Made by a program: the position numbers and the translations under genes
In this document: positions 1 through 8,237 of the stretch, piece by piece
Numbering within the stretch: position 1 is the stretch's first letter
Layout of the letters: every line of letters begins with the position of its first letter
Notes under the pieces: model-generated
Database searches by the model: none
What the model saw: the letters and a program-made list of their open reading frames with translations, nothing else
What the model was told of the DNA's origin: nothing
Assembly (NCBI GenBank): GCA_021848145.1
Contig: JAJZMX010000004.1
Coordinates: 434,001-498,000, forward strand
Direction of reading: 5' to 3'
Source: a bacterium
GTDB taxonomy: Bacteria; Patescibacteriota; Saccharimonadia; Saccharimonadales; UBA4665
Length of the DNA: 64,000 nt

Positions 1-872
1 TCTTTAACTAACGGAGCATAGGTATCGATGAATTCTTGAGCCGACGTTAATACACTATAACTTGATATAACATCTTGCTTAGATAAACTGTCGGCCTCGT
101 TTTGCAGTATTTGAGGATCAGTTGCGCTACCCCGACTTGGAGACCTTAACCCACGCCAAGACCTTAAAGCTCGCCAAGCCTCATCCTCGCTATGAGCAAA
201 TACTGACCAATGCGTAGCCAATACATCAAGTTTCTTGCCAGCAGAAGCTTCTATTGCAGGCTTAATAACAGTATCAAGTGATTCAGAAGCCTTCTTAACA
301 CTGGTAATTAGGCCCTCTGCAATCCTGCCGGTTAAAGTTGCAGTTTGGGAACCCGCGGCGGCTATATAAATCGGCACCTTATGTAACGGAGGGCTATATA
401 GTTTAGCGTTATTAGTTATGTAGTAGTCGCCTCTAAAAGTAAGCTTTTCCCCGTCCAGTAGTTTACGCATTATTTCAACGGATTCTTTTAATCTAGCTGC
501 TCTTTCCTTATATTCCGGAAAGGCTATCCCTAATGGAGCTTCATTAATCATCTCTCCTGAGCCAATTCCTAAGCTAAAGCGACCACCGCTTAAACGATCA
601 ACAGTAGCCGCAGCCTGTGCAACAATAGCCGGGTGATATCTGAATAGAGGAGTTGTAACAGCTGTTATTAGCTGTACTTTTTCAGTCATTGATGCAATTG
701 CACCTAAAGTCGTAAAAGCAAATCCACTTGCGCCACTATCCTCAACCCATGGGTGAAAATGCTCTGAAACCATTAGCCCATCAAAACCTGCAAGTTCTGC
801 AACTTTCGCATGCCTAACCAATACTTCGGGCTGATACTGTTCATGCCCTAAAAACCAATAAAACTTTGCCAC
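1..872 (-). CDS. LLM-class F420-dependent oxidoreductase, G6PDH-like family (C-terminus cut by window edge)
   Basis: This reading frame is absent from the ORF track because it runs off the left edge; about 290 codons are visible. The translation starts MAKFYWFLGHEQYQPEVLV and has the bacterial luciferase-like TIM-barrel pattern. The SEHFHPW segment and GSGEMINE match the positions that hold the F420 and catalytic residues (His, Trp, Glu) in the F420-dependent glucose-6-phosphate dehydrogenase family. The substrate is unknown. I chose GTG at 872 because a TATAAT box ends 7 nt upstream, which implies a leaderless message. F420 biosynthesis genes are not in this window. Confidence 0.85.
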   Translation of the reverse strand, partial: MAKFYWFLGHEQYQPEVLVRHAKVAELAGFDGLMVSEHFHPWVEDSGASGFAFTTLGAIASMTEKVQLITAVTTPLFRYHPAIVAQAAATVDRLSGGRFSLGIGSGEMINEAPLGIAFPEYKERAARLKESVEIMRKLLDGEKLTFRGDYYITNNAKLYSPPLHKVPIYIAAAGSQTATLTGRIAEGLITSVKKASESLDTVIKPAIEASAGKKLDVLATHWSVFAHSEDEAWRALRSWRGLRSPSRGSATDPQILQNEADSLSKQDVISSYSVLTSAQEFIDTYAPLVK

Positions 873-879
873 TAAAACT

Positions 880-885
880 ATTATA
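880..885 (-). promoter_or_regulatory. -10 box of LLM oxidoreductase (leaderless)
   Basis: Reading the minus strand, TATAAT is followed by 7 nt and then the GTG start, so transcription would begin at or next to the start codon. Confidence 0.6.
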
Positions 886-937
886 TGACATGTTCTATTA
901 TTGAGTATGACTTAATACTAAGACAAGATTACTAATC

Positions 938-2698
938 CTATTTCCCAGATTCTTTGTAATATCTACGCCAAATTAATTTATGAATCGGGACAAAACGCGG
1001 TAAATCTCTTAGCCCAGGGATAAAGGGCACCAACAACAGTATAGCTGTAGCTAAACCGGTAAGATAAATTGCTATTAAATCTACATTTGCGGAAGTGCTA
1101 AAACCTGGGATTTGATACCAGAGGCTATACAACCAAAGCCAAGGCTGGCCTGGGTAAGATCCTGATTCATTCATCACACCCCACTGTGTGCCATACAAAT
1201 GCTCCTTCTTTGCAATGGACGAGAAGTAGTTGCCGTCTTCAATAAACAATAAGGGCTTCGTATAGTCAGTTCCGTAAAATTTTTGTTGTGACAAAAGGGC
1301 TGTATCAATAGCTCCAGTTTTGGCTAAAGCGAACTCACTAGCAATAATTTCAGGGACTGGCCCATCATTAGCCTTGGGTACTATAGGTACTCCGTTTATA
1401 AACTTAACCTTCTTCAGCACGGTTAGATATGAATTAGACCAGGATTTTTGTAATGACTTAGCAGCAGATTTGAAGATTAATATAGCATCCTTTAACTTTG
1501 CGTTATTTGGTTGTAATTTGCTTAAGGGAGAAAGTACAAAAGTATTAGCGGAATTTATAGGTTGATGAACTCCTGCAAGCATTTGCCAAGATATGCCGCC
1601 AAGCTTCTGAACCATTCCTGATCCGTTATTGTAAGGAGGTCCATAGGTTGCTGTAACGCTTGTTCCTGCTAACTCGCTGGCTGCAGTAGCCATAAAATCA
1701 GCCGGAGCTACTCTGGACCAAGATGCAACAGTTACTGGAGGCTGGTCTGGTGATGACAATATTCCGGCGAGCAGAATAACTAAAACCAGCACAACTAAAG
1801 TAGCAATAGAACCTTCCTTAATAATGTCATAACGTTTTTTAGGGCCTCTCCATTCAGCGGCTTCGGCCACTTTTAATGCTTTCTTTTGCTGCTTAGAATG
1901 GGCTTTTTGAATAGGATGAGAGACTCCCCTTATACGAACTAGCAATATGTGAATTCCAACAACAGATACCAAGATTAAAGGAATAAGAACAATATGCCAG
2001 GTTATCATTTGTCCAAAGTTCATTAAGTTAAAGAAGGATCCTAGGCCAACGGAATTTATCGCATCCTTGCCATTAGTAGCTATCCATTGTGAATCAAAAT
2101 TTTGTTGTGACAAGTAACCCGTAAAGGCCTCTACTATGGACATTAAAAAGGCTAAGACTCCGGTCATCCAAGTAAGGGCACGTCTTCCTCGCCAAGCCGC
2201 CATCCAAAACTTACCCCACAAGTGGATAACCATAAAGGCCATGAATAGCTCCACTCCCCATAAATGTATGCTGTTAACGAAGTGCCCAAGAGAGCTCTGA
2301 TGCCACCAATTAACACCTCCTATAGCTAGAGCCATACCCGAGAATATGACCATTCCTAACGCTGCTAGTGTGGCTACGCCAAATACATAAACCCAGGACG
2401 CTACATAGGCTGGCTGGCTGTCAGGAAGTAGCTTTTTGGGTGGTAAGATTTTTAAAATGAAATTCCTAATACCACTTGTCCACATGCCATTTGATTCGCT
2501 ACCATCAGGTTTATAGTTATCATCTTCGGTTATTTCAATTTTTGATTTTGACTTAGGGAAAGGCAACAATAAAGCAAGGCCAAAAACTATAACCATAACA
2601 GCTATGATTATTAAATTAGCAAAAGATATGGAAATAAATGACCACTGGAAATAATGCTGCGGATGATTAAGATTTACAAGAGCGGCAAAGTTAAGCAT
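938..2698 (-). CDS. Cytochrome b (b6/bc-type), with large extracytoplasmic insertion
   Basis: This 586-residue membrane protein carries the two haem-ligating His pairs of the cytochrome b/b6 family: HLWG...VIHLWG (H-X13-H) and TWH...GIH (H-X14-H), followed by R-rich loop and further helices. An extra N-terminal helix precedes the core. Between the later helices lies a hydrophilic stretch of roughly 150 residues, and the usual PEWY quinol-site motif is not seen; QPWLWLYSLWYQ sits in the corresponding place. No Rieske or cytochrome c gene is adjacent. It is likely a quinone-linked electron-transfer subunit. Its promoter is leaderless and a Crp-like operator lies just upstream. Confidence 0.85.
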   Translation of the reverse strand: MLNFAALVNLNHPQHYFQWSFISISFANLIIIAVMVIVFGLALLLPFPKSKSKIEITEDDNYKPDGSESNGMWTSGIRNFILKILPPKKLLPDSQPAYVASWVYVFGVATLAALGMVIFSGMALAIGGVNWWHQSSLGHFVNSIHLWGVELFMAFMVIHLWGKFWMAAWRGRRALTWMTGVLAFLMSIVEAFTGYLSQQNFDSQWIATNGKDAINSVGLGSFFNLMNFGQMITWHIVLIPLILVSVVGIHILLVRIRGVSHPIQKAHSKQQKKALKVAEAAEWRGPKKRYDIIKEGSIATLVVLVLVILLAGILSSPDQPPVTVASWSRVAPADFMATAASELAGTSVTATYGPPYNNGSGMVQKLGGISWQMLAGVHQPINSANTFVLSPLSKLQPNNAKLKDAILIFKSAAKSLQKSWSNSYLTVLKKVKFINGVPIVPKANDGPVPEIIASEFALAKTGAIDTALLSQQKFYGTDYTKPLLFIEDGNYFSSIAKKEHLYGTQWGVMNESGSYPGQPWLWLYSLWYQIPGFSTSANVDLIAIYLTGLATAILLLVPFIPGLRDLPRFVPIHKLIWRRYYKESGK

Positions 2699-2705
2699 TA
2701 GTATT

Positions 2706-2711
2706 ATTATA
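2706..2711 (-). promoter_or_regulatory. -10 box of cytochrome b gene (leaderless)
   Basis: TATAAT on the minus strand is followed by AATACTA and ATG, a 7-nt spacing. Confidence 0.6.
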
Positions 2712-2734
2712 TATGCTTAATCTCCATATTTTAA

Positions 2735-2750
2735 TGTGACAGTGATCACA
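2735..2750. promoter_or_regulatory. Crp-like operator upstream of cytochrome b
   Basis: TGTGA-CAGTGA-TCACA is a perfect match to the E. coli CRP consensus geometry. Its centre is about 44 bp upstream of the predicted transcription start of the cytochrome b gene, close to the class II activator position. A Crp/Fnr protein with a matching recognition helix is encoded at 56474-57118. Confidence 0.6.
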
Positions 2751-2790
2751 GTACTTGTTTTAATACTAGTATTAAGTTAAAAATTACAAA

Positions 2791-3264
2791 CTATCGGTGT
2801 TTTTGGTACTTTCCAATCATATCGGCGCTAGAGACAATTTTTCCTTTCATTGCTTTTTCAACATCTGATTTAGTTGCGTTTTCATCTAGCTGAAGTGGCT
2901 CGCTTAAAACATACAACTTGAAAAAATACCTATGTTCTCCATTCGGAGGTGCTGGTCCAACATAAGTATTTTCTCCAGTCCCGTTCTTGCCGATGACCGC
3001 TCCGTATGGAACACTATTTTCCTGAATTATTGTAGTATCTGGAGATATATTAAATACCACCCAATGGTCAAAGGTTTTACCAGGACCATCTGGGTCTGTA
3101 GCAGCATCTGGGTCATCAATTACCAATACTAAACTTGCAGCGTCATGGATAAGCCCAGATATAACTAAAGGTGGACTGATATTTTCTCCATCAGAAGTAT
3201 ACTTCTTCGGTATACTACCACCGTTTTCAAAAACAGGACTAGAAATGCTTAAGTCTTCTTCCAT
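2791..3264 (-). CDS. YbhB/YbcL family Raf kinase inhibitor-like (PEBP) protein
   Basis: The 157-residue protein is full length for the bacterial phosphatidylethanolamine-binding protein family. Diagnostic segments are DDPDAATDPDGPGKTFDHWVV (shown in part: DPDGPGKTFDHWVV) and PPNGEHRYFFKLYVL, which line the anion-binding pocket. No signal peptide is present, so it is cytoplasmic. The biochemical role of bacterial members is unclear. A TAGCAT element lies 7 nt before the ATG, consistent with leaderless expression. Confidence 0.9.
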   Translation of the reverse strand: MEEDLSISSPVFENGGSIPKKYTSDGENISPPLVISGLIHDAASLVLVIDDPDAATDPDGPGKTFDHWVVFNISPDTTIIQENSVPYGAVIGKNGTGENTYVGPAPPNGEHRYFFKLYVLSEPLQLDENATKSDVEKAMKGKIVSSADMIGKYQKHR

Positions 3265-3384
3265 GACCTTAATGCTACATGAATAGTTATTTCATTATGT
3301 ATAAACTATTTTACTAATAATTTCGATTTATAAATTTCTTTTATAGTTGCATTTATTACGAAAAATACGGATCATTATATTGAA

Positions 3385-4848
3385 GTGGATACTAATATTG
3401 AGTCAGACCACGAATGGTTTCTAGACAAACCACACGAGGAATGTGGGGTAGTGGGCGCTCAAATACCAAGAAGCAATCCTGGGTTAGCAAGCATGCTAGG
3501 CGAAGGTTTGCTAAGCCTGCAACATAGGGGTCAGGAAGCAGCTGGTATTGCGATAATGACAGGAGGAGGTGAACTACAGATTCTTAAGGATTTAGGATCA
3601 GTAGAAAAAGTCATGGGTGGTTCTAGACTTGATACATTACCTGCCGGAAACATAGGAATAGGACATGTTCGATGGGGTACGGTGAGAAACGTTGAGCAAC
3701 ACGGTAATGCAAGCGCCGGGCCTTTCAATTTCCCTTCTAAAGATGGATCAAATGTTGTCTTGGCACATAATGGTCACATAAATAACACCAAAGAGATTGC
3801 CGCTAATTTCGGAATTGAGGAGGATTACTTAACTGATTCAGAATTAGCCGCTAGGGCCGTGGCAAGAGTAATGAATAAAAATAGGGATTTAGGTGATGCT
3901 TTAACTGAAGTTTTCGCCGTAGCAGATGGAGCCTTTTCTGTTATTGCTATGAACCAAGAGCAACTAGTTGCCCTTAGGGATCCACATGGTTTTAGGCCAT
4001 TGATGCTTGGTACTTATGATGGGGGTGGAATTGCTTTTGCATCTGAAACGCCCGCGCTGGAAGCCATGCAGGCAAATTACCGTTACGAAATACCCAGAGG
4101 GAGTGTTGTAGTAACAGATAAGGGAGGAGGATTATCCACTTTTTTTCCATTTCCTGAAAAACCAAGCAGTCTTTGTGCGTTTGAGTTAATTTATCTATCA
4201 GCTCCACACGGAACCCTGAACGAGCGTAGTGTGCATATGGTAAGAAAGCAAATGGGCAAGAATCTAGCGAAGGAGCATCCGGCCAATGCAGATGTTGTTG
4301 TGGGAGTTCCTGATTCCGGTATTCCTGCAAGCGAGGGATATTCCGAAGAGAGCGGCATTCGTAGAGTAAGTGGACTAATCAAGAACCGCTCAAGAAGAGT
4401 CTTTCTTGATCCAACAGAAGCAGAACGCTCACTTACGCTAAAACGTAAAATATCCGTTATTCAGTCAGAAATATATGGTAAGCGTATCGTTTTAGTAGAC
4501 GATTCTATTATTCGCGGAACCACTATGAAAGGAATCGTTGCAATGTTAAGGTCTAATAACGTCGACCAAGTTCATTTAAGAATACCTTGCCCTCCCTACC
4601 TTAATCCTTGCTTCTTTGGTATGAACACTTCAGAACCCAAAGAACTTATAGCAAATCAAATTCATAATAAGGAAGAGCTTTGCAAATACTTAGGGGTCGA
4701 CTCAATAGAATTTTTATCTATCGGTGGCCTAAGATCAGCTGCGGCCGATGCTGCAGGTAAGCTTTGCTTGGCATGCATGGATGGTAAATACCCAAGCAGC
4801 GTACCTATTGATCCTGCAAAGATTAAGTATCCTCAAGAAACAACATAG
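3385..4848 (+). CDS. purF: Amidophosphoribosyltransferase
   Basis: PurF makes 5-phosphoribosylamine from PRPP and glutamine, the first step of de novo purine synthesis. The glutaminase Cys is Cys20 in HEECGVVGA, so a 19-residue propeptide would be removed as in the Bacillus subtilis type. The PRPP loop is IVLVDDSIIRGTT. Four cysteines at the positions of the 4Fe-4S ligands are kept (SSLCAFEL, NPCFFGM, CLAC). The start is GTG at 3385. No other pur gene lies in the window, and the gene is convergent with the DinB gene. De novo purine synthesis genes are often missing from reduced CPR genomes, so this supports a larger metabolic repertoire. Confidence 0.95.
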   Translation: MDTNIESDHEWFLDKPHEECGVVGAQIPRSNPGLASMLGEGLLSLQHRGQEAAGIAIMTGGGELQILKDLGSVEKVMGGSRLDTLPAGNIGIGHVRWGTVRNVEQHGNASAGPFNFPSKDGSNVVLAHNGHINNTKEIAANFGIEEDYLTDSELAARAVARVMNKNRDLGDALTEVFAVADGAFSVIAMNQEQLVALRDPHGFRPLMLGTYDGGGIAFASETPALEAMQANYRYEIPRGSVVVTDKGGGLSTFFPFPEKPSSLCAFELIYLSAPHGTLNERSVHMVRKQMGKNLAKEHPANADVVVGVPDSGIPASEGYSEESGIRRVSGLIKNRSRRVFLDPTEAERSLTLKRKISVIQSEIYGKRIVLVDDSIIRGTTMKGIVAMLRSNNVDQVHLRIPCPPYLNPCFFGMNTSEPKELIANQIHNKEELCKYLGVDSIEFLSIGGLRSAAADAAGKLCLACMDGKYPSSVPIDPAKIKYPQETT

Positions 4849-4879
4849 CCATTGGCAGAAACCATAACTAATTGATAGG

Positions 4880-5383
4880 CTATTTCTTCTTAATTAGGCC
4901 ATGCACATATGCTGCTTGTCCTACATGTTGCAAGCTATCTGCAATTACACTAACAAGCCTTACAGCCAGAGTTACGGGCGGTTTCCAAGACCCGTCTACA
5001 ATTCTGGAATAATCCCCTTCATTTAATTGCTTTATCCAGCTAATAGTTGACTCATGGACATTGTCAAAATATTCAATAAGTAATTTAGAGCTAACTTTAA
5101 CCTTCGCTACTTCGTCCGAACTTTGTCCATAGCCCGTTGCAGATTTACTAAAAGGAAGGTCAAATTTTTCATACCAGCCCTGGTACCAAATTTGTTCCCT
5201 GTCAGCTATTCCGGCAATATGGTCATCCTGAACACGTGTTAGGTGCCAAATCAGCCAAGCAATAGTATTAGCATTTTCGGATGGTCGTTTGGTAAGTTCA
5301 TCTTCACTCAAATCTTCGATAACCGTATGTACTGAGTGCTTTATTCTTTCGTATGAGTCTATCATCAGATCATTTGCCAGCAT
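4880..5383 (-). CDS. DinB/YfiT superfamily protein
   Basis: The 167-residue four-helix protein has the three histidines expected for the DinB metal site (WLIWHLTRVQDDH and LQHVGQAAYVHG). Members include thiol transferases that use mycothiol or bacillithiol; the exact substrate cannot be read from the sequence. The ATG is preceded by a good Shine-Dalgarno sequence (AGGAG, 6 nt spacing). Confidence 0.8.
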   Translation of the reverse strand: MLANDLMIDSYERIKHSVHTVIEDLSEDELTKRPSENANTIAWLIWHLTRVQDDHIAGIADREQIWYQGWYEKFDLPFSKSATGYGQSSDEVAKVKVSSKLLIEYFDNVHESTISWIKQLNEGDYSRIVDGSWKPPVTLAVRLVSVIADSLQHVGQAAYVHGLIKKK

Positions 5384-5496
5384 TAATGTCTCCTAACATT
5401 ATCTTTTGGGTATTTATATTCCATTATGATAACGAAAAGTTATGTGTCAATTATTACAGCATTAAATTTTATCGTAACGTATACGAGCTTTTAGAG

Positions 5497-6369
5497 TCAT
5501 ACACCCTTTTCTTCTGCCCGCTGGACACGCGAAGACGTAGACAATATAACTATGCCCCAGCCAACGATACCGATACATAATAATTCCACTAAAAGCCGAA
5601 GGGGAGTATGAAGTATAGTATCGCCGAATACATTAATCCCAATAAGCACACTAACAGTAGGCTCAGTAACTTCAAGTATAGGTTGTGCTATAGCTAGAGG
5701 CCCTGATCCATATGCCGTCTGTAATAAATATATTGATAACACCCCAGACAAAATAAGCGCATAAATTGGCCAATCACTGAGCATGTACACAAATCCGCCA
5801 TTATGTAATTGGTTAAGTGAAAGTTTAGTAAATGCCGCTATAAGCGAAAACGACACAGATGCTGCGATTGCGCCTGCTGCAGCACGTTTTTTGGGTGATG
5901 TAACATGTTTCACTATATACAAGCAGGCGAGAATAACACTAGTAATAGATAGGGTCGTTATTATCCATGGAAAAGCCTGAAATTCTACACTACCACCTTG
6001 GGGATGAGCGGCAACGAAAAGGCCACTCATGCCAATAATCATAGCTGCTACGGCTAACCATTCCTTTAGCCCGACACGTAATTTCAATTTAAAGTGCAAA
6101 ATTAAGAGAAGGAAGATTAAGTCAGTCGTAAGTAGGGGTTCTACGACTACAAGTGAAGCTTGTGACAATGCTGCTGCCTGAGACAAAAAAGATAAGATCT
6201 GCAAGAGAAATCCGAAGACAAACAGTTTACTAAGAGCATTTTTAACCGCCTGCTTACGGCTAATCAAAGTATGTATTTCTGGTGCCTTGGTAGAAAGGCG
6301 CTCTAATACCGAAGCTCCAGCATTAAAAGCCGATGAGAACAAACTGGCAATTATTGCAACAATTAGCAT
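5497..6369 (-). CDS. DMT-family (EamA-like) membrane transporter, paralogue 1
   Basis: The protein has 290 residues and about ten predicted membrane helices with the two-fold EamA arrangement. It is clearly paralogous to the 290-residue product of 25502-26374, sharing segments such as VVEPLLT.DLIFLL, AFTKLSLN.L and GSGPLAI.QP. Both end in a basic SRVQ.A.EKG tail. The substrate is unknown; related actinobacterial proteins are annotated only as DMT transporters. Confidence 0.8.
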   Translation of the reverse strand: MLIVAIIASLFSSAFNAGASVLERLSTKAPEIHTLISRKQAVKNALSKLFVFGFLLQILSFLSQAAALSQASLVVVEPLLTTDLIFLLLILHFKLKLRVGLKEWLAVAAMIIGMSGLFVAAHPQGGSVEFQAFPWIITTLSITSVILACLYIVKHVTSPKKRAAAGAIAASVSFSLIAAFTKLSLNQLHNGGFVYMLSDWPIYALILSGVLSIYLLQTAYGSGPLAIAQPILEVTEPTVSVLIGINVFGDTILHTPLRLLVELLCIGIVGWGIVILSTSSRVQRAEEKGV

Positions 6370-6491
6370 TACAGCTATTATTCATTTACGCGTGGGTAAT
6401 TCACTATATAAAATCAAACTGCTACTTTTCACGTAAATGTTAATACCGACCGGACGTTTATCTACTGGCTATAAAAAATTTAAGCTTGTTA

Positions 6492-6497
6492 TATAAT
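6492..6497 (+). promoter_or_regulatory. -10 box of small ORF at 6504 (leaderless)
   Basis: TATAAT is followed by 6 nt and ATG at 6504. It overlaps the TTG start used in the ORF track, which would therefore not be transcribed. Confidence 0.6.
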
Positions 6498-6503
6498 TTA
6501 TTC

Positions 6504-6842
6504 ATGGATAGCGGAACGCTAAAAAGTGAAATTAGAACATCCATAGATTCATCCCCTAGGTCTGTATATAAAATCATGGCGGAGAACCCGGATCTAAGCC
6601 CCGACTGGGTTGCTATGCAAAAAATTGACGAAACATCACTTGCAAAGCTTTACTTGTTGGGATCTGCCGCTTACCTAACCGAAAGTTTAAACGATGTATT
6701 TTGTTCAGAAATTGATGCCGTTAATTTTACATACAGGCACATATTAGAAATTAGTGAATTTATTTTTGAAGGAAAGGCTAAGATCGACAACATATGGAAG
6801 GAAGCCTTAGCCGACTTATTAACAAAAACGCCTAACAAGTAA
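6504..6842 (+). CDS. Hypothetical protein, 112 aa
   Basis: I moved the start from the track's TTG (6486) to ATG 6504 because a TATAAT box lies directly before it. The product, beginning MDSGTLKSEIRTS, is soluble, rather acidic and mostly helical, with no membrane segment and no family I recognise. It is convergent with the GH76 gene, leaving only 4 bp between the two. Confidence 0.6.
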   Translation: MDSGTLKSEIRTSIDSSPRSVYKIMAENPDLSPDWVAMQKIDETSLAKLYLLGSAAYLTESLNDVFCSEIDAVNFTYRHILEISEFIFEGKAKIDNIWKEALADLLTKTPNK

Positions 6843-6846
6843 ACTA

Positions 6847-8118
6847 CTAAAAAAGTTGATTGTACTTGTTCTGTGGAAGCTTGACTAGAGCCTGAATCGC
6901 CGCCTTACCCGCTACATTTAATAAGGACTTTGGATTAGCGGGAGATTTCATATTTGTTTCCCTAACTGTAGAAATCACTTTATTTGTAAAACTCGCATTA
7001 TGGTAACGATAGGCTAAATCCATAAGGCCTTGGTCATAAATACTGTCAAATGCAGGATTCCCATAACCATTATTTTGGCCAAAATATGCCATGGATCTTT
7101 CAGCCAAGGATATGGCATTACTCAAAGGGTATTTTGAAGGATTTACTTCGTTTAGTTTACTCATGGCCTCAAACATAACAGCTTGGCCATAAGTATATTT
7201 TGCATAATCTATGACATTATTCCGACCAATGTGGTCGTTATATAGACCAGTGCCTGGATCATAGAGATTATGCTGTACCCAAGAATATACTTTTTCGGCA
7301 AACTTTAGGTAGGACTCTTTGCCTGTAGCTTTGTAGAGTTCAACTCCCAATATAACTACAGGGGCATTAGATACCAAAGCCCGCCCATGACTAACATTAT
7401 TGTCAAGTTGGTACTGCCAATATATGCCACCGCCATTCGGATCCCATTGGCTATGCGCTAAGTTAAACACAGCCTCAGTGTCCTTAAGGAGCAAAGGGGT
7501 TTTTGTACGCAAATACTCACGGAAGTCAATTAATCCCATCCAATTATTGTCATCTATCAAAGGAGCATCAGAAGAAACGTGAAAATTGGTCGGTCCTTGT
7601 TCATAGCACCTAAGCATTTTACCTGTAGGGTGATGATTGCCTAATTTCCTAGATGGAACTTCTCCGATATAGGAACTGTTGATAGCATTTAGACTAGCTT
7701 TAAAGTGCCTAGAATAACGACGTGACACACCATTGTCCAAGGAAGTTAAATATTCAGCATTAAGTGCTTGAGAAGAGAACCATGCTGAAGCTATCCAACC
7801 TATACTGTTTCCTTTAAAAAGATTATCTCCAAGTGAGTAATTATTGACTATGTTTGCCGCTTCATTTTGTGGAATCGAAGGCTTACTGGATAAATCCGAA
7901 ACTGCTAAGTCTGAAATCATTGAAGCATCTTTATGCAGCACTGGTGTTACATCTATGACTCCTGAAACTACCGCCAATGATAAGACTCCTCCAACCAGAC
8001 GTCTTGCTAACTTTGACCTTACGACATCCTGACGTTCTGTAGGTATAGAGTCAGCAATGACAGGTATAGGAATATGCGTCCGTGTTTCAACTGAATTTTC
8101 GCCAACTACAATACTCAT
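6847..8118 (-). CDS. GH76-like glycoside hydrolase, membrane-anchored
   Basis: The 423-residue protein has an N-terminal cytoplasmic stretch, a hydrophobic segment (GGVLSLAVVSGVIDV, about residues 43-57) and then an all-helical catalytic region. IDDNNWMGLIDF, DPNGGGIYW, GTGLYNDHIG and YTYGQAVMFEA resemble the repeated (alpha/alpha)6 motifs of family GH76 alpha-1,6-mannanases. The family match is by motif only, and the catalytic Asp pair should be verified. Actinobacterial envelopes contain alpha-1,6-mannan in lipomannan, so a host-envelope or biofilm target is possible but inferred. Confidence 0.6.
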   Translation of the reverse strand: MSIVVGENSVETRTHIPIPVIADSIPTERQDVVRSKLARRLVGGVLSLAVVSGVIDVTPVLHKDASMISDLAVSDLSSKPSIPQNEAANIVNNYSLGDNLFKGNSIGWIASAWFSSQALNAEYLTSLDNGVSRRYSRHFKASLNAINSSYIGEVPSRKLGNHHPTGKMLRCYEQGPTNFHVSSDAPLIDDNNWMGLIDFREYLRTKTPLLLKDTEAVFNLAHSQWDPNGGGIYWQYQLDNNVSHGRALVSNAPVVILGVELYKATGKESYLKFAEKVYSWVQHNLYDPGTGLYNDHIGRNNVIDYAKYTYGQAVMFEAMSKLNEVNPSKYPLSNAISLAERSMAYFGQNNGYGNPAFDSIYDQGLMDLAYRYHNASFTNKVISTVRETNMKSPANPKSLLNVAGKAAIQALVKLPQNKYNQLF

Positions 8119-8237
8119 TGAGCCAAACTACCCGTTCGTTATTAATTCTTAATTAAATTATAACCTTGCTTAACTTACAAAATGCTGTGCTTTATTCATC
8201 GTTGTATAAATCAAAATTTTTTAAACAATAACTAATC

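Noticed and set aside
3992-4330. 112-aa minus-strand ORF inside purF
   Set aside because: It lies entirely antisense to a conserved gene and its product shows no family features.
4845-4883. ATAGCC/GGCTAT repeat between purF and DinB
   Set aside because: Arms of 6 bp with a 27-nt loop overlapping a stop codon are weak evidence for a terminator.
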